A DNA stretch of 64,000 bases from assembly GCA_016714535.1 (NCBI GenBank), contig JADKDR010000006.1, forward strand, positions 310,001 to 374,000. The letters are read 5' to 3'. The first letter of the stretch is position 1. The number at the start of each line of letters is the position of its first letter. The stretch is from Bacteroidota bacterium (GTDB lineage: Bacteria; Bacteroidota; Bacteroidia; AKYH767-A; OLB10). Both the position numbers and the translations under genes were made by a program. A model generated the notes under the pieces. It searched no databases. It had not been told where the DNA came from and saw only the letters and a program-made list of their open reading frames with translations. Below, piece after piece: positions 18,881 through 28,712 of the stretch.

Positions 18881-21800
18881 CAACATTATTTGAAAGTACT
18901 GAAACCATAGATCGAGCACCTTCGCAAGTTGGATCAGCTACTGAATCAGCGGCTACATAGAAGTGATAAACTGTGTATCCAATGCCATTTGGTCCTGGAT
19001 TATATGCATCATAAATATCGGGATAGTTAGTCGGAATATCTGATAATGCACTGTAAGATAATGGATTGGCTGTGCAAGTTGAATCTTCGTACCACTGAAT
19101 AGAAATACTAGGATCTACTCCACCAGGGAACACCATATCCTGAACATTCAATTGGGTGCTGTCAGAGCATATTGAAACAGTAACATCAGCAATCGGCATT
19201 GGGGGATAATTACATCCGCCACCTGTAATACTTATCGTATCTCCATTTGCATCCATGAATAAGGCATTATAGCTGTCGCCATCAAACATATAGAATGTCA
19301 GTGTTGAGCTATCATTTGCTATATGTTCAATAATATCAGCGCTTGATACTGCTACTGTCTCAAGGGTATTATCACCGGTGCAAACAGGTGCTGCAACATT
19401 TGATGTCGGGCGCCCTGATGATGTAGTTAATGAAACCAATGACCATGGACTAGACCCACCATAAAGTGTAATTAACTCACTGAACTGTCCATCTGTTGGA
19501 TTGCTTCTAAATCCAGCATCAATATTATTGGTACAAACGCACGGATCAGTAATATTTAGACATCTCTTACGACCTAAATCAATTGAAGCCGTGGCAACAC
19601 AAGAAGGAGGAGGATAAGAAGAACTTGCATTGGTAGAAACATAAACTGTGTAGTTACCAACTTGGAGTCCACATACAGTGTCGGAATAAATTGTGTAAAT
19701 ATCAGGACCAGGGTTTCCATCAAAATCATCCAAAATCAAGTCTCCATCCGTATCATAAGGGCCAGAAACACTATTAGCAGAAACCACATTTTTAATAGTA
19801 TCACCATTTTGGTCAACCCATACATAACGGAAAGGTCCATTGCCACTAATATTCTCAACATAAACACAGCCAGAGTTTGGCGTACAGCCATCTACACTGT
19901 CCTGAGACAAGAAAACTTGAGTTTGTGGTTCCTGGAAATTTAATGTGATCGTATTTGAATAACCAATACATCCACCTAAGGCCAGAGGAAGTGTAACAGT
20001 TACCGATACCAAACCGCTTAATAATTCAGCAGGGCCTACAATGGCGCTATCTTTATCAGCTATAGGGCCATTAAGATCCCCCCAATCAAAGGTAGTTCCT
20101 GGAGGATAACCAGCAGCATAAGCACCCGTATCAACAGCATATACATAGTAGTTTGTTATAGCGTTAACACATGCAAGCGTATCGCCTGGAGTAATGACTG
20201 GTGTGGGGAAAGGCGAAACAACAATTTCAACTGAATCAGTCGTTGTACAACCAGTATTATTATTTGTGAGAGTTAATGTGTAAGTCGTTGTAGCCACAGG
20301 TTTCGCTATCGGATCTGCTACGGTTGTGGAGCTTAAGCCTGCTGCAGGCGACCATGAAATAGATGTAGGCGGAGGAATAACAAAACTGAACCCTGTATTA
20401 GTAGCTGTAAACGGGGTCGAATTAAAACCAGGTGATGCTGTGCCTAAAGTTCCCACATCATTCATCACTCCTTGTGTTTGACTGCTTCCATCAGATGTAA
20501 CAGCATTAGTAAAGATTTGAATTTCACCTGATTGAAATAGTACAATTTGACCAGTCACTGGGACACCACCGCCACCAAAATGTGGAACTCCGGTATATTG
20601 AATTACAAAACGATTGGGTGCTGTTAAGTTAAAATGAGTGATGCTTCCAAAACCTGCATTCAAATCATTCCAGGCTAAAGCAATCAGATCATTTGGATTA
20701 AATCCGGGAGAAGGAAGGAAAGCTCCTGAACAGCAGCCGTTGCCGGAAAATGGATTGAAAGATATAAAACCATTAGTGCTGATAAATACATCCGTCTTAT
20801 TTACCCCATAAAATGGGAAACTAAATCCAATTGGGAAAGGACCTGTGATTACATCATCACCTGATGGGCCATTGTTTGGTGCTCCTACAGGCGAGAGAGG
20901 TACAAATGGTATAGCAGTTACTTGATAGTCGAGCGATGGCACAGGAACAACTGCAGTAATTTGAGCTGAATCACCTAAACACATAGCCAACGGAGTGGCA
21001 GATATACTTGTTAAAATTGGTGCCGGATTTACTGTAACCACTCGGGTTGCTGTACCTATACATCCTGCTATAGCATCATAAGCTGTTACTGTATATGTTG
21101 TATTGGCCGTAGGGCATACTTGCACGCTGCTTCCGGTTGTTGCGCTCAATCCAGATGAAGGAGTCCACTCAAAATTTTGATATGCCAATAAACCGGCAGC
21201 ATTAACACTCAAAGTTGCACAATTTCCTTCGCATAGGGTATCGTTTGATGATACTATAGCAAAGGTAGGTGGAGCAGTTACTATTGCAGTTACCGTATCT
21301 CTTATTGAGGTACATTCGCCACAAGGGGCAACAAAAGGTAACAATTGAGGATTTGCGGCACCCATATTTATGGTAGGAGGGCCAGTTGATGCAGCCCAAT
21401 CGCTTGACTGATTATTGTCAGAACTAATACGGATACAACCACCTAAACCGCCTAAATTATCTAAGGTTGTGCCGTTATATGTCCAATCTGCTGAAGTTAC
21501 CGTTGGTGCTCCGGGGAAACCTGATGCTACCCCAATTGGGTTAAACAGGTTAACTGACACTACATCTATTATATTATCAGATGCATCGCGTAAAATATAG
21601 GCTTCGGAAGCACCGGAAAATGTTGCATCAGTAATACCACCTGTATTAAAGTGATGATTTACAGGATCGTCTGCCTGGCCTGGAGTACCCATATGAAGCG
21701 TTAACACGCCTCCTGATGGAATAATCTGTCCTGCAGGAATTACGAAGGTGAAAGGAGAATTACCAATTCTTTCTACCTTAAATCCACCCATATTGCGTGG

Positions 21801-24800
21801 TGAGGTTGCCATATTCATAAATTCGATAAAATCCTGTCCGGATCCATCGTTAAGCACTCCGCCAAATCCGGTTCCTTGACCACCGTTAAATTTAATAACC
21901 TCGGCAATTTTGAAGCAAGTTCCTTGCACACTTGTGTCAACTACTGCTTCAACAAAGAAATTAGAAGTTGCATTTACAAAGGTTGTAAAAGTATCTCCAT
22001 AGTGCACAATAGCGTTAGACTGATTATACCATCTGATAGGATAACCATTATTTGAAGACGCTATTAAGGTTACTGTTCCCTGTCCGCAAACGGTATCATT
22101 TATAGTTGCAGTAATCATAGGGTTATGCACTTTTACAAATAATACATTCGAGTAAGAAGTGTCGCCACAATGAACAAAAGCACGATAATAGATGTCGTTA
22201 AATAGTACCGGACTGGTATATGACAAGTTGGTTGCCGCAGCTATGTCTGTAAAATTAATTCCATCAGGCGAACTTTGCCATTGATAATTACCGTTAGAGT
22301 TAGTTATTGAAAGAGTAACAGAACCCGAATTACATATTGAAGAATCACCATCAAATACAATAACCGGAACTTTTGGCGTAGTGCTGGCTATAAAGCTTAC
22401 ACTTCCAGTTGCTGTACAACCGGTTGCCGGATCGGTAACCGTTACTGTATATGTTTTAGGTCCATCAGTTACAGCAGTAAATACAGGATTGGAAACAGAA
22501 GTACTTGTAATTTCAGATGCAGGGGTCCATGAATATGATACGGTTCCTCCGGTAAAACGGGCATTTGGACGATTTAATGTTGCTGTTCCATTTGGTGCGG
22601 TACATCCAAGAAAAGCTATTCCTATTGTTTGATTTAAAGAGGTAGGTGTGCAAAATACCTGATCGAAGCCGAATGGAGGGCCATTGCCATTACAAATATC
22701 TACAATAATATTTGAGACACCGTCCCATGGAAATGCAGTCGTAAGGGTAAAATCATTCCATCCAACAGTAGTTGAAATGTTTCCTGTAAACACATTGGTA
22801 AATGTAGGAGTTAGGTATGTTCCAAATAGCGGTGGAGCCGTTCCGGTATGCGCCATTTGAATTGTAAATCCAGAATAGATACCTGTGCTCAACTTATTTG
22901 CTACCTGGAAGCCCATAGTTAATATATTAGTTGGGCCTACTAAGCCTGCCGCATTCAACTCGGCAGCGGTGTACAAAATTTGTGTTCTAACGTTGGCATT
23001 ACCACCGTTAAATACATCGGCTGTATTGTTAACCGGATTGGTACCGTTTCCAAGTTGCTTAAAACTCGATGACCCGGCAGTAGCATTTAGTTGGAATGAA
23101 TAACCAATACATATAGAATCAAATGGTGATGCAGAAACATTTACAAAAGGTGCCGGGAAAACCTCAATTGATACTGACTGCGTATCAACACAACCTCCAG
23201 GGAGACCATCGTCTGCTGTAACCGTATATGTATATTTTCCGGGAATATTTAATGTTGAAGTAACTGTTGAACCTGTTGTTTGATTTAACCCTGTGGCCGG
23301 AGACCAACTAAAGTTAACCCAAGAAGGATCTCCACCAGCAGTAAGCAATACTGAACCGCTATTGCAGAAGGTAGTTGAACCGCCCGGTGTGATAGTTAAT
23401 GGCGGTGGGGGATTTACAACTAAGGTAACAGCCGACTTTGGACCGTTGCAACCATAAGTAACACTCCAGTTATAGAAGAATACATATAATGTTGCTCCAC
23501 CATCCCATCCGGTAATGGAAACTACATTAGGTATCGTATAAGGATTAGTGAATCCTGACTGATGATATTGTAAATTAGGATTTTGAGCAGGGCGAAGTCT
23601 GTATCCTGTACCCTGAGGAACCACAAATCCAAGTGGAATAGTTTGTGTAGCACCTGCAACAGTTGTAATAGCTGATGCGGTTGCCAATATATTACCTAAA
23701 TTATCTTCCAACTGAATTGTTATTGGAGTGCTTAATGGCGTTGCAAATGATGGAACAATATCAACTGTATTGATTATTATTCCGGTACTTGCTGTTACAT
23801 CAAAGGTCTGATAATTTCCGGCTGAACTGGCAAATGCTGTTGCTCCGGGTGCGGTGGTTGTTAAACCTACGTTGGTAGTAGTTGCTAATGGATCTTGCTC
23901 ATACACATAAAATGTGGTAGTAGAACCTACGGTGGTGGTGTATGATGGACCGGTAGTCAATACCTCTCCGCTTGTTGAGTCCGGAATCCAAATTAAGGTT
24001 CCGCCATTGGTAGCTGTTGCAGTTAATGTTCCCGGTGAAATACCGCAAACCGTATCGTTAACTGTAACGGGTGCCGGTGGAACAGCAAATGGTACTATCG
24101 TAATTGTAGCTGAGGCCGAACATCCAGAAGAACTTTCGGTTGCAACCACGGTATAGGTCGTTGAACTCGAAACAGTTGCTATAGGATTTGCACTCGTGGT
24201 GCTGCTTAAACCCGCAGCTGGCGACCAGGTAATATTTACCGGTACACCTGCGTTGTTGGCAGAAAAAACCATATTAGGTCTTGTGGAAGCAGTACTTGTA
24301 AATGTTGTCTCAACACAAGCATCACCAGGGTCTTGTCTAACCCAATGCGATGAAGTGAAAGATGTATTTGTTTGATTAAACGTACAATTGCTTGTAAACG
24401 ATCCGCCAGTATTGAAACAAGTTTGAACTACTAAATTTGACACTCCATCCCAAGTAAAAGCAGATGAGAATGTGTGTGGATTAGTACCAACAACGGGTAC
24501 ATATGTTGCCGGATTTAGAACCTGAGTTACAGGAAGCCAAGTGCCACCAGTTAGCGTAGTAGCATTGGTGTGGCCCAAATAGATGGTCCAGTTAGGTAAT
24601 GGAGCAGTACCATTTGTACTTACAACATCAAACGAAACACCATTTAAGCTTGACCCTGGTATTAAACCAGCTGCTGATAATTCAGATGCAAGTATTAACA
24701 TTTGGGTTTTGTTGGTTCCCCAAAAATTACCGTACGGTGCCGGCTCAGATGTCGATCCATTTTGCGTTGTGCCTGTACCTATAATAGCATTAACTGCTAT

Positions 24801-27800
24801 AGGTGGAGTACCAGGTACCATGTTGGCATTTAATTGAGTGATCAACGTTCCACAACCGTCATTCAATGCACTGGCTGTAGGTGCCACAGAAGGCGTATTC
24901 CCTACTCCTACTGTAATTGTATCCTGATTTAAGCATCCGGATGTAGGATCAAATGCCACAATTATATAATCTGTGGTCACTGTTGGGCTTGCAATTACCG
25001 AAGTGCCGGTTGTAGCGGATAAACCAGCTGCCGGAGACCATGAATATGCATAATTAGTATTGGAAGAAGAAACTGTCAATGTAAGAGGGCCTGCGCCATT
25101 ACATATTAATGTATCGTTACTTACAGTTATGGGGTCTGGTGTAAATGGCGTAATAGTTACTGGCAATCTTATTGATCCGCAACCATCAGCCGTAACGGCT
25201 TCGGCATACCACGTTTGCACACCACAAGAATAAGGAGTAACAAAAGCTGTTAATCCATCTATTGGGGTATTACCTACCGATGTGCCTCCGGTTGGAGTCG
25301 AGTACCAATTAATTGAAGTGGCCGGAGCAACCGTCTGGGCAAAAATATTTGCTGATCCGCAACCACAGAAAATACTATTGGTGCTGTCAAGTGTAGGTGT
25401 TGTAGGAGAAGGATTAACATTAACAGTTACCGTTGCAGTAATGGTACAGCCGTTATTCGGATCTGTACTTGTTACGGTATAGGTTGTTGTTGAAGTTGCA
25501 GAACATATTGGATTAGCACAAGTTGTGCAGCTCAAACCGGTTGCCGGAGCCCAAGTAACACTTGGCAATGCCTGCAAAGTTGAAATTTCAAGATTAACCT
25601 GATTTGTAATTCCATTGCAGGTTCCAATGTTAATACCGCCTGAGTTAAAACCTGTTAAATTAGGGCGAATAGACCATCCCGGATCAATACAAGAACACGT
25701 TGAACCATCAGAGGTTAATTCAACCGTGGCAGGTGTTGCTCCGCAGCCACTGCCGCATGATGCAGCGTTAACAATCCAGGTATTAATGCCATCAGCAGCA
25801 GCAAATGTGCTAGTAGTTCTATTCTTTAATGCGGTAGCTATTGCTTGAGCAGTTGCAACATTGGTCACAGTACGCCCTGTAATTGCAACCGGGTTCTGAT
25901 CTCCATACATTTTTATTGAGTTAACAAATGATGGATTAATAGCAGCAAGGAAGTTATCCCAATTCTGACATTGAGTTGTAGTTGCACCATTACCGACAAA
26001 CGTTTCAGAATATAAGCTTATACTTCCAGCTAATACTGATAATGTGGCTGTATCACCAGAACAAATTGTCGATTTTGTAGTGTTAGCTACCATAGGAATA
26101 GTATTCACTAAGGTAACAGTAACAGGAACACGCTGGCTAGGGCAAATTCCATTATCACTACTAACCCAATAAGTAAATGTAGCAGGGAAAGCTTGCGTCC
26201 ATGTTGATCCGGTGTTAACAATTGTTCCTCCAACTTCCGAATCATACCAATTTAAGGTGGCTGCACCAGTTGCAGTTAACGTTGCCGGAATGCCCGGGCA
26301 TTGTGTTGCACTAACCGTTGTAGGTGCTGCATTTCCTGTGACAAGTATATCAATAGAAGCTGTTGCTGTTATAGTACAACCCGATGTTGGGTCTGTAACA
26401 GTAACCGTATAAACGGTTATTCCAATAGGTAATGCACTTCCATCAATAACAGGATTAGAAACGGTAGAACTACTTAACCCTGTAGCTGGCGCCCATGCAT
26501 ATGATGGGAAGGCGGTACCATTAGTTATGCTTAAAGCCACAAGGCTAGTTGGTGCGCCACAAGTAGAAACGTTTATACCTCCTGAATTGAATCCTGTTAA
26601 GTTTGGGCGAATAGACCATCCTGGACTAACACACGAGCAGCTGGTTCCGTCAGATGACAGTTCTACTGTTGCAGGGACAGCACCACAACCGCTGCCACAA
26701 GATCCATTAGATACAATCCATGTATTCGCGCCATCGGCAGCAGGGAATGTTCCTGAAGCCCTGTTTTTTAAGGCCGTGGCAATAGCCTGGGCCGTAACAG
26801 CGTTTGTAACCTCACGTCCGGTTATTGCTACTGCATTTTGGTCTCCGAACATTTTAATGCTTGAAACCGTTGACGGATTTATTGCAGCAAGGAAATTATC
26901 CCAAGCCTGGCATTGGGTAATAGTTGAACCACCACCAACAAATATCTCTGAATAAGATGATATAGTTTGAGAAGTAGCAGTTAGCGAGGCGGTGTCACCG
27001 CTACACATGGTGGTTTTAGATATAGTAGTAAATAATGGAGGCAGTGTAGGTAAGGTAACAGTAACCGGAACACGTTGGCTCGGGCACACGCCATTATCGC
27101 TAGATACCCAATAGGTAAAGGTAGCGGGGAATGTTTGAGTCCAGGATGGACCTGTATTTACCAGAGTACCACCAACCTGTGAGTCATACCAATTTAATGT
27201 ATTGGCACCAGAGGCTAACAATGTTGCCGGAACACCCGGACATTGAGTTGCACTGGTAGTGGTTGGAGCTGCATTACCTATTCCGTTATTGGTAATGCTT
27301 ACACTTCTTGTTGCCAAACAACCAGTTGTAGGGTCGGTTACAGTGATGGTATAAACCGTTGTTCCTACTGGAATTAAAGATCCATCAACTGTTGGATTTG
27401 AAATTGACGTTGAGCTTAGGCCTGTTGAAGGCGACCAGGCAAAGGTTGGAGGTAAGGCGGGTGAAAATCTCCAGCCTTCATTTGAGGTTGACCAGGTGCC
27501 AGTATTACGACCCGGAGGAGTACCGCCTGCGGTTCCTCCTGAATTTTCCCATCCAATGGCACGTGTATTAAATGAGGTGGTAGATAAACTTGTAATAAAA
27601 ACATCCACAATATTAGATGTTTCATTCAATTCAATTTGATAAGATAAACCTGGAGTAAAACTAAAGAAATTGGCATTTGTAAATCGTGAAATTAGCTTTC
27701 GATTGGGTGCAGAACCTACTATTCCCCAACTTGTTGAACCTGCTTGAGGCTCCATGTCTGCCCAAAAGCCTATCCAATTATTTGGTAGTGCCGTATTTGG

Positions 27801-28712
27801 AATAGTTGGAGGGCTAAAAACATTAACTGCCGTGTTTGTTGTACCCATTACAACTTGTCCGTTGGCATGCAATATAACGTTGGTAAAATTGGTACCATTA
27901 AAATTAAATGCAAATGGCAACGCAACCGAAACGGAACCTTCGTCACCAAGAGGACCTGCATTGACCAAGGTGCTTGCATCAGGAGTATGAGCTATAGATG
28001 AGATAGAATATCCTACTGAGTTACCGGTAACCGTTGTTGTTAGTTGAGATATATCACCCGAGCAGATAGTAGCAGGAGATGCGGTAGAGGTAATGCCTAT
28101 GGTAGTGGTCACTGTTATTACCAGTGTATTGTTTGCGGAGTTACCATCGCCTGTCGGAGCAGGATTAAAGGAATACGTAAATATATATGTACCGGCAGCA
28201 CTCATATCATATGACCCGGCAGCAAAGGTTACTACTTGTGTACCAAGTGAGGCCAAGGTACCAGCACTTATTGTTTGAGCTGGGAAAGTGGTAGGGTTGG
28301 GTCCGGTAACAGAACACTCAACCGTAACCGGATTAGCTCCGAAATCCCATGTACTTGATCCGGAATTTGACATGGTAACAGACACATTTTGTAACCCATT
28401 GCAAACTGGTGAAACCGGTTGAGCTGGAGTTACAAGACCCAAATCGTTAGCTACTGCAGAAGTGAAAGTTACAGATAATGCCGGTGGATTGGGTCCTGCC
28501 CAACCACGGAAAAAATATGTATTAGTGGAGCCTCTTGCTAATCCCATAGAAATAAAACCAGCACCACTTGAAGCGGCAAATATTGCTGTATTAGCAGTTG
28601 AATTCAATGCTAAATTTATGGTGCCAGTGCCTGCCCATGATGCACTTGAATATATGGTTCCTACACCTGTTGCGCCAATATCCGCAAATAATGCGGCCGC
28701 AGTCCCAGTCAA
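17727..28712 (-). CDS. Giant SprB-repeat adhesin, central part (Ig-like, lamin-tail and first SprB repeats)
   Basis: 3,661 codons. The apparent start is TTG at 28712, just inside the overlap with the upstream frame; the real protein continues from 29919. Modules in order are: a beta-sandwich carrying the upstream DNRLRE-like region; many Ig-like domains ending in TTYTVTVTDP motifs with Cys pairs; two near-copies of a ~300-residue block (each containing AINPS, NRTT/NRAS and GFNSGGIN, about 25.6-26.0 and 26.5-27.0 kb); jelly-roll-like blocks with FPWDGVSN; and a lamin-tail-like domain (SGQDFIEFMNM ... GGFKVERIG). The first five SprB repeats start near 18880. The last residues after TTANA are out of frame because of the one-base shift near 17805. 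Predicted extracellular, substrate unknown. Confidence 0.85.
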   Translation of the reverse strand: MTGTAAALFADIGATGVGTIYSSASWAGTGTINLALNSTANTAIFAASSGAGFISMGLARGSTNTYFFRGWAGPNPPALSVTFTSAVANDLGLVTPAQPVSPVCNGLQNVSVTMSNSGSSTWDFGANPVTVECSVTGPNPTTFPAQTISAGTLASLGTQVVTFAAGSYDMSAAGTYIFTYSFNPAPTGDGNSANNTLVITVTTTIGITSTASPATICSGDISQLTTTVTGNSVGYSISSIAHTPDASTLVNAGPLGDEGSVSVALPFAFNFNGTNFTNVILHANGQVVMGTTNTAVNVFSPPTIPNTALPNNWIGFWADMEPQAGSTSWGIVGSAPNRKLISRFTNANFFSFTPGLSYQIELNETSNIVDVFITSLSTTSFNTRAIGWENSGGTAGGTPPGRNTGTWSTSNEGWRFSPALPPTFAWSPSTGLSSTSISNPTVDGSLIPVGTTVYTITVTDPTTGCLATRSVSITNNGIGNAAPTTTSATQCPGVPATLLASGANTLNWYDSQVGGTLVNTGPSWTQTFPATFTYWVSSDNGVCPSQRVPVTVTLPTLPPLFTTISKTTMCSGDTASLTATSQTISSYSEIFVGGGSTITQCQAWDNFLAAINPSTVSSIKMFGDQNAVAITGREVTNAVTAQAIATALKNRASGTFPAADGANTWIVSNGSCGSGCGAVPATVELSSDGTSCSCVSPGWSIRPNLTGFNSGGINVSTCGAPTSLVALSITNGTAFPSYAWAPATGLSSSTVSNPVIDGSALPIGITVYTVTVTDPTSGCTITATASIDILVTGNAAPTTVSATQCPGIPATLTATGAATLNWYDSEVGGTIVNTGSTWTQAFPATFTYWVSSDNGICPSQRVPVTVTLVNTIPMVANTTKSTICSGDTATLSVLAGSISLYSETFVGNGATTTQCQNWDNFLAAINPSFVNSIKMYGDQNPVAITGRTVTNVATAQAIATALKNRTTSTFAAADGINTWIVNAASCGSGCGATPATVELTSDGSTCSCIDPGWSIRPNLTGFNSGGINIGTCNGITNQVNLEISTLQALPSVTWAPATGLSCTTCANPICSATSTTTYTVTSTDPNNGCTITATVTVNVNPSPTTPTLDSTNSIFCGCGSANIFAQTVAPATSINWYSTPTGGTSVGNTPIDGLTAFVTPYSCGVQTWYAEAVTADGCGSIRLPVTITPFTPDPITVSNDTLICNGAGPLTLTVSSSNTNYAYSWSPAAGLSATTGTSVIASPTVTTDYIIVAFDPTSGCLNQDTITVGVGNTPSVAPTASALNDGCGTLITQLNANMVPGTPPIAVNAIIGTGTTQNGSTSEPAPYGNFWGTNKTQMLILASELSAAGLIPGSSLNGVSFDVVSTNGTAPLPNWTIYLGHTNATTLTGGTWLPVTQVLNPATYVPVVGTNPHTFSSAFTWDGVSNLVVQTCFNTGGSFTSNCTFNQTNTSFTSSHWVRQDPGDACVETTFTSTASTRPNMVFSANNAGVPVNITWSPAAGLSSTTSANPIATVSSSTTYTVVATESSSGCSASATITIVPFAVPPAPVTVNDTVCGISPGTLTATATNGGTLIWIPDSTSGEVLTTGPSYTTTVGSTTTFYVYEQDPLATTTNVGLTTTAPGATAFASSAGNYQTFDVTASTGIIINTVDIVPSFATPLSTPITIQLEDNLGNILATASAITTVAGATQTIPLGFVVPQGTGYRLRPAQNPNLQYHQSGFTNPYTIPNVVSITGWDGGATLYVFFYNWSVTYGCNGPKSAVTLVVNPPPPLTITPGGSTTFCNSGSVLLTAGGDPSWVNFSWSPATGLNQTTGSTVTSTLNIPGKYTYTVTADDGLPGGCVDTQSVSIEVFPAPFVNVSASPFDSICIGYSFQLNATAGSSSFKQLGNGTNPVNNTADVFNGGNANVRTQILYTAAELNAAGLVGPTNILTMGFQVANKLSTGIYSGFTIQMAHTGTAPPLFGTYLTPTFTNVFTGNISTTVGWNDFTLTTAFPWDGVSNIIVDICNGNGPPFGFDQVFCTPTSLNQTIGIAFLGCTAPNGTATLNRPNARFTGGTVSYSWTPASEITSTSVSNPVFTAVTDGPKTYTVTVTDPATGCTATGSVSFIASTTPKVPVIVFDGDSSICNSGSVTLSITNSNGNYQWQSSPDGINFTDIAAATNLSYTSPVLFNDIYYRAFVHCGDTSYSNVLFVKVHNPMITATINDTVCGQGTVTLIASSNNGYPIRWYNQSNAIVHYGDTFTTFVNATSNFFVEAVVDTSVQGTCFKIAEVIKFNGGQGTGFGGVLNDGSGQDFIEFMNMATSPRNMGGFKVERIGNSPFTFVIPAGQIIPSGGVLTLHMGTPGQADDPVNHHFNTGGITDATFSGASEAYILRDASDNIIDVVSVNLFNPIGVASGFPGAPTVTSADWTYNGTTLDNLGGLGGCIRISSDNNQSSDWAASTGPPTINMGAANPQLLPFVAPCGECTSIRDTVTAIVTAPPTFAIVSSNDTLCEGNCATLSVNAAGLLAYQNFEWTPSSGLSATTGSSVQVCPTANTTYTVTAYDAIAGCIGTATRVVTVNPAPILTSISATPLAMCLGDSAQITAVVPVPSLDYQVTAIPFVPLSPVGAPNNGPSGDDVITGPFPIGFSFPFYGVNKTDVFISTNGFISFNPFSGNGCCSGAFLPSPGFNPNDLIALAWNDLNAGFGSITHFNLTAPNRFVIQYTGVPHFGGGGVPVTGQIVLFQSGEIQIFTNAVTSDGSSQTQGVMNDVGTLGTASPGFNSTPFTATNTGFSFVIPPPTSISWSPAAGLSSTTVADPIAKPVATTTYTLTLTNNNTGCTTTDSVEIVVSPFPTPVITPGDTLACVNAITNYYVYAVDTGAYAAGYPPGTTFDWGDLNGPIADKDSAIVGPAELLSGLVSVTVTLPLALGGCIGYSNTITLNFQEPQTQVFLSQDSVDGCTPNSGCVYVENISGNGPFRYVWVDQNGDTIKNVVSANSVSGPYDTDGDLILDDFDGNPGPDIYTIYSDTVCGLQVGNYTVYVSTNASSSYPPPSCVATASIDLGRKRCLNITDPCVCTNNIDAGFRSNPTDGQFSELITLYGGSSPWSLVSLTTSSGRPTSNVAAPVCTGDNTLETVAVSSADIIEHIANDSSTLTFYMFDGDSYNALFMDANGDTISITGGGCNYPPMPIADVTVSICSDSTQLNVQDMVFPGGVDPSISIQWYEDSTCTANPLSYSALSDIPTNYPDIYDAYNPGPNGIGYTVYHFYVAADSVADPTCEGARSMVSVLSNNVVAEITSITNVNCYGEATGAVDMTMINGTAPFTYEWSNGTTDEDLSNVVASTYTLTVTDSLGCQFITAIEILENPAFAIGKTISPNLCHGDSTGQIAVYVSGAVSPYTYQWSNGATTAINNYLTAGTYTLTVTDSLGCDTIMTFYIFEPNMLDKNFTITQPLCAGQTGSINITAFGGTPWSGAGIHAAGYDYSLDGGAVQSSGLFTGISSGTHTVLITDSNGCNLAVVFTITAPAPLICGGSVSNTMCNGGSDGMITSNITGGTAPYTYSWSTGATTQTIGGLAAGAYTVTVTDANGCTMSCTYNIVEPPAITFTLVVCDNIKCYGGNDGKACLNNVVGGTAPYTYQWNTIPAQTTANANRPNGRNMDVNHYRCHGMHDNRFGNN

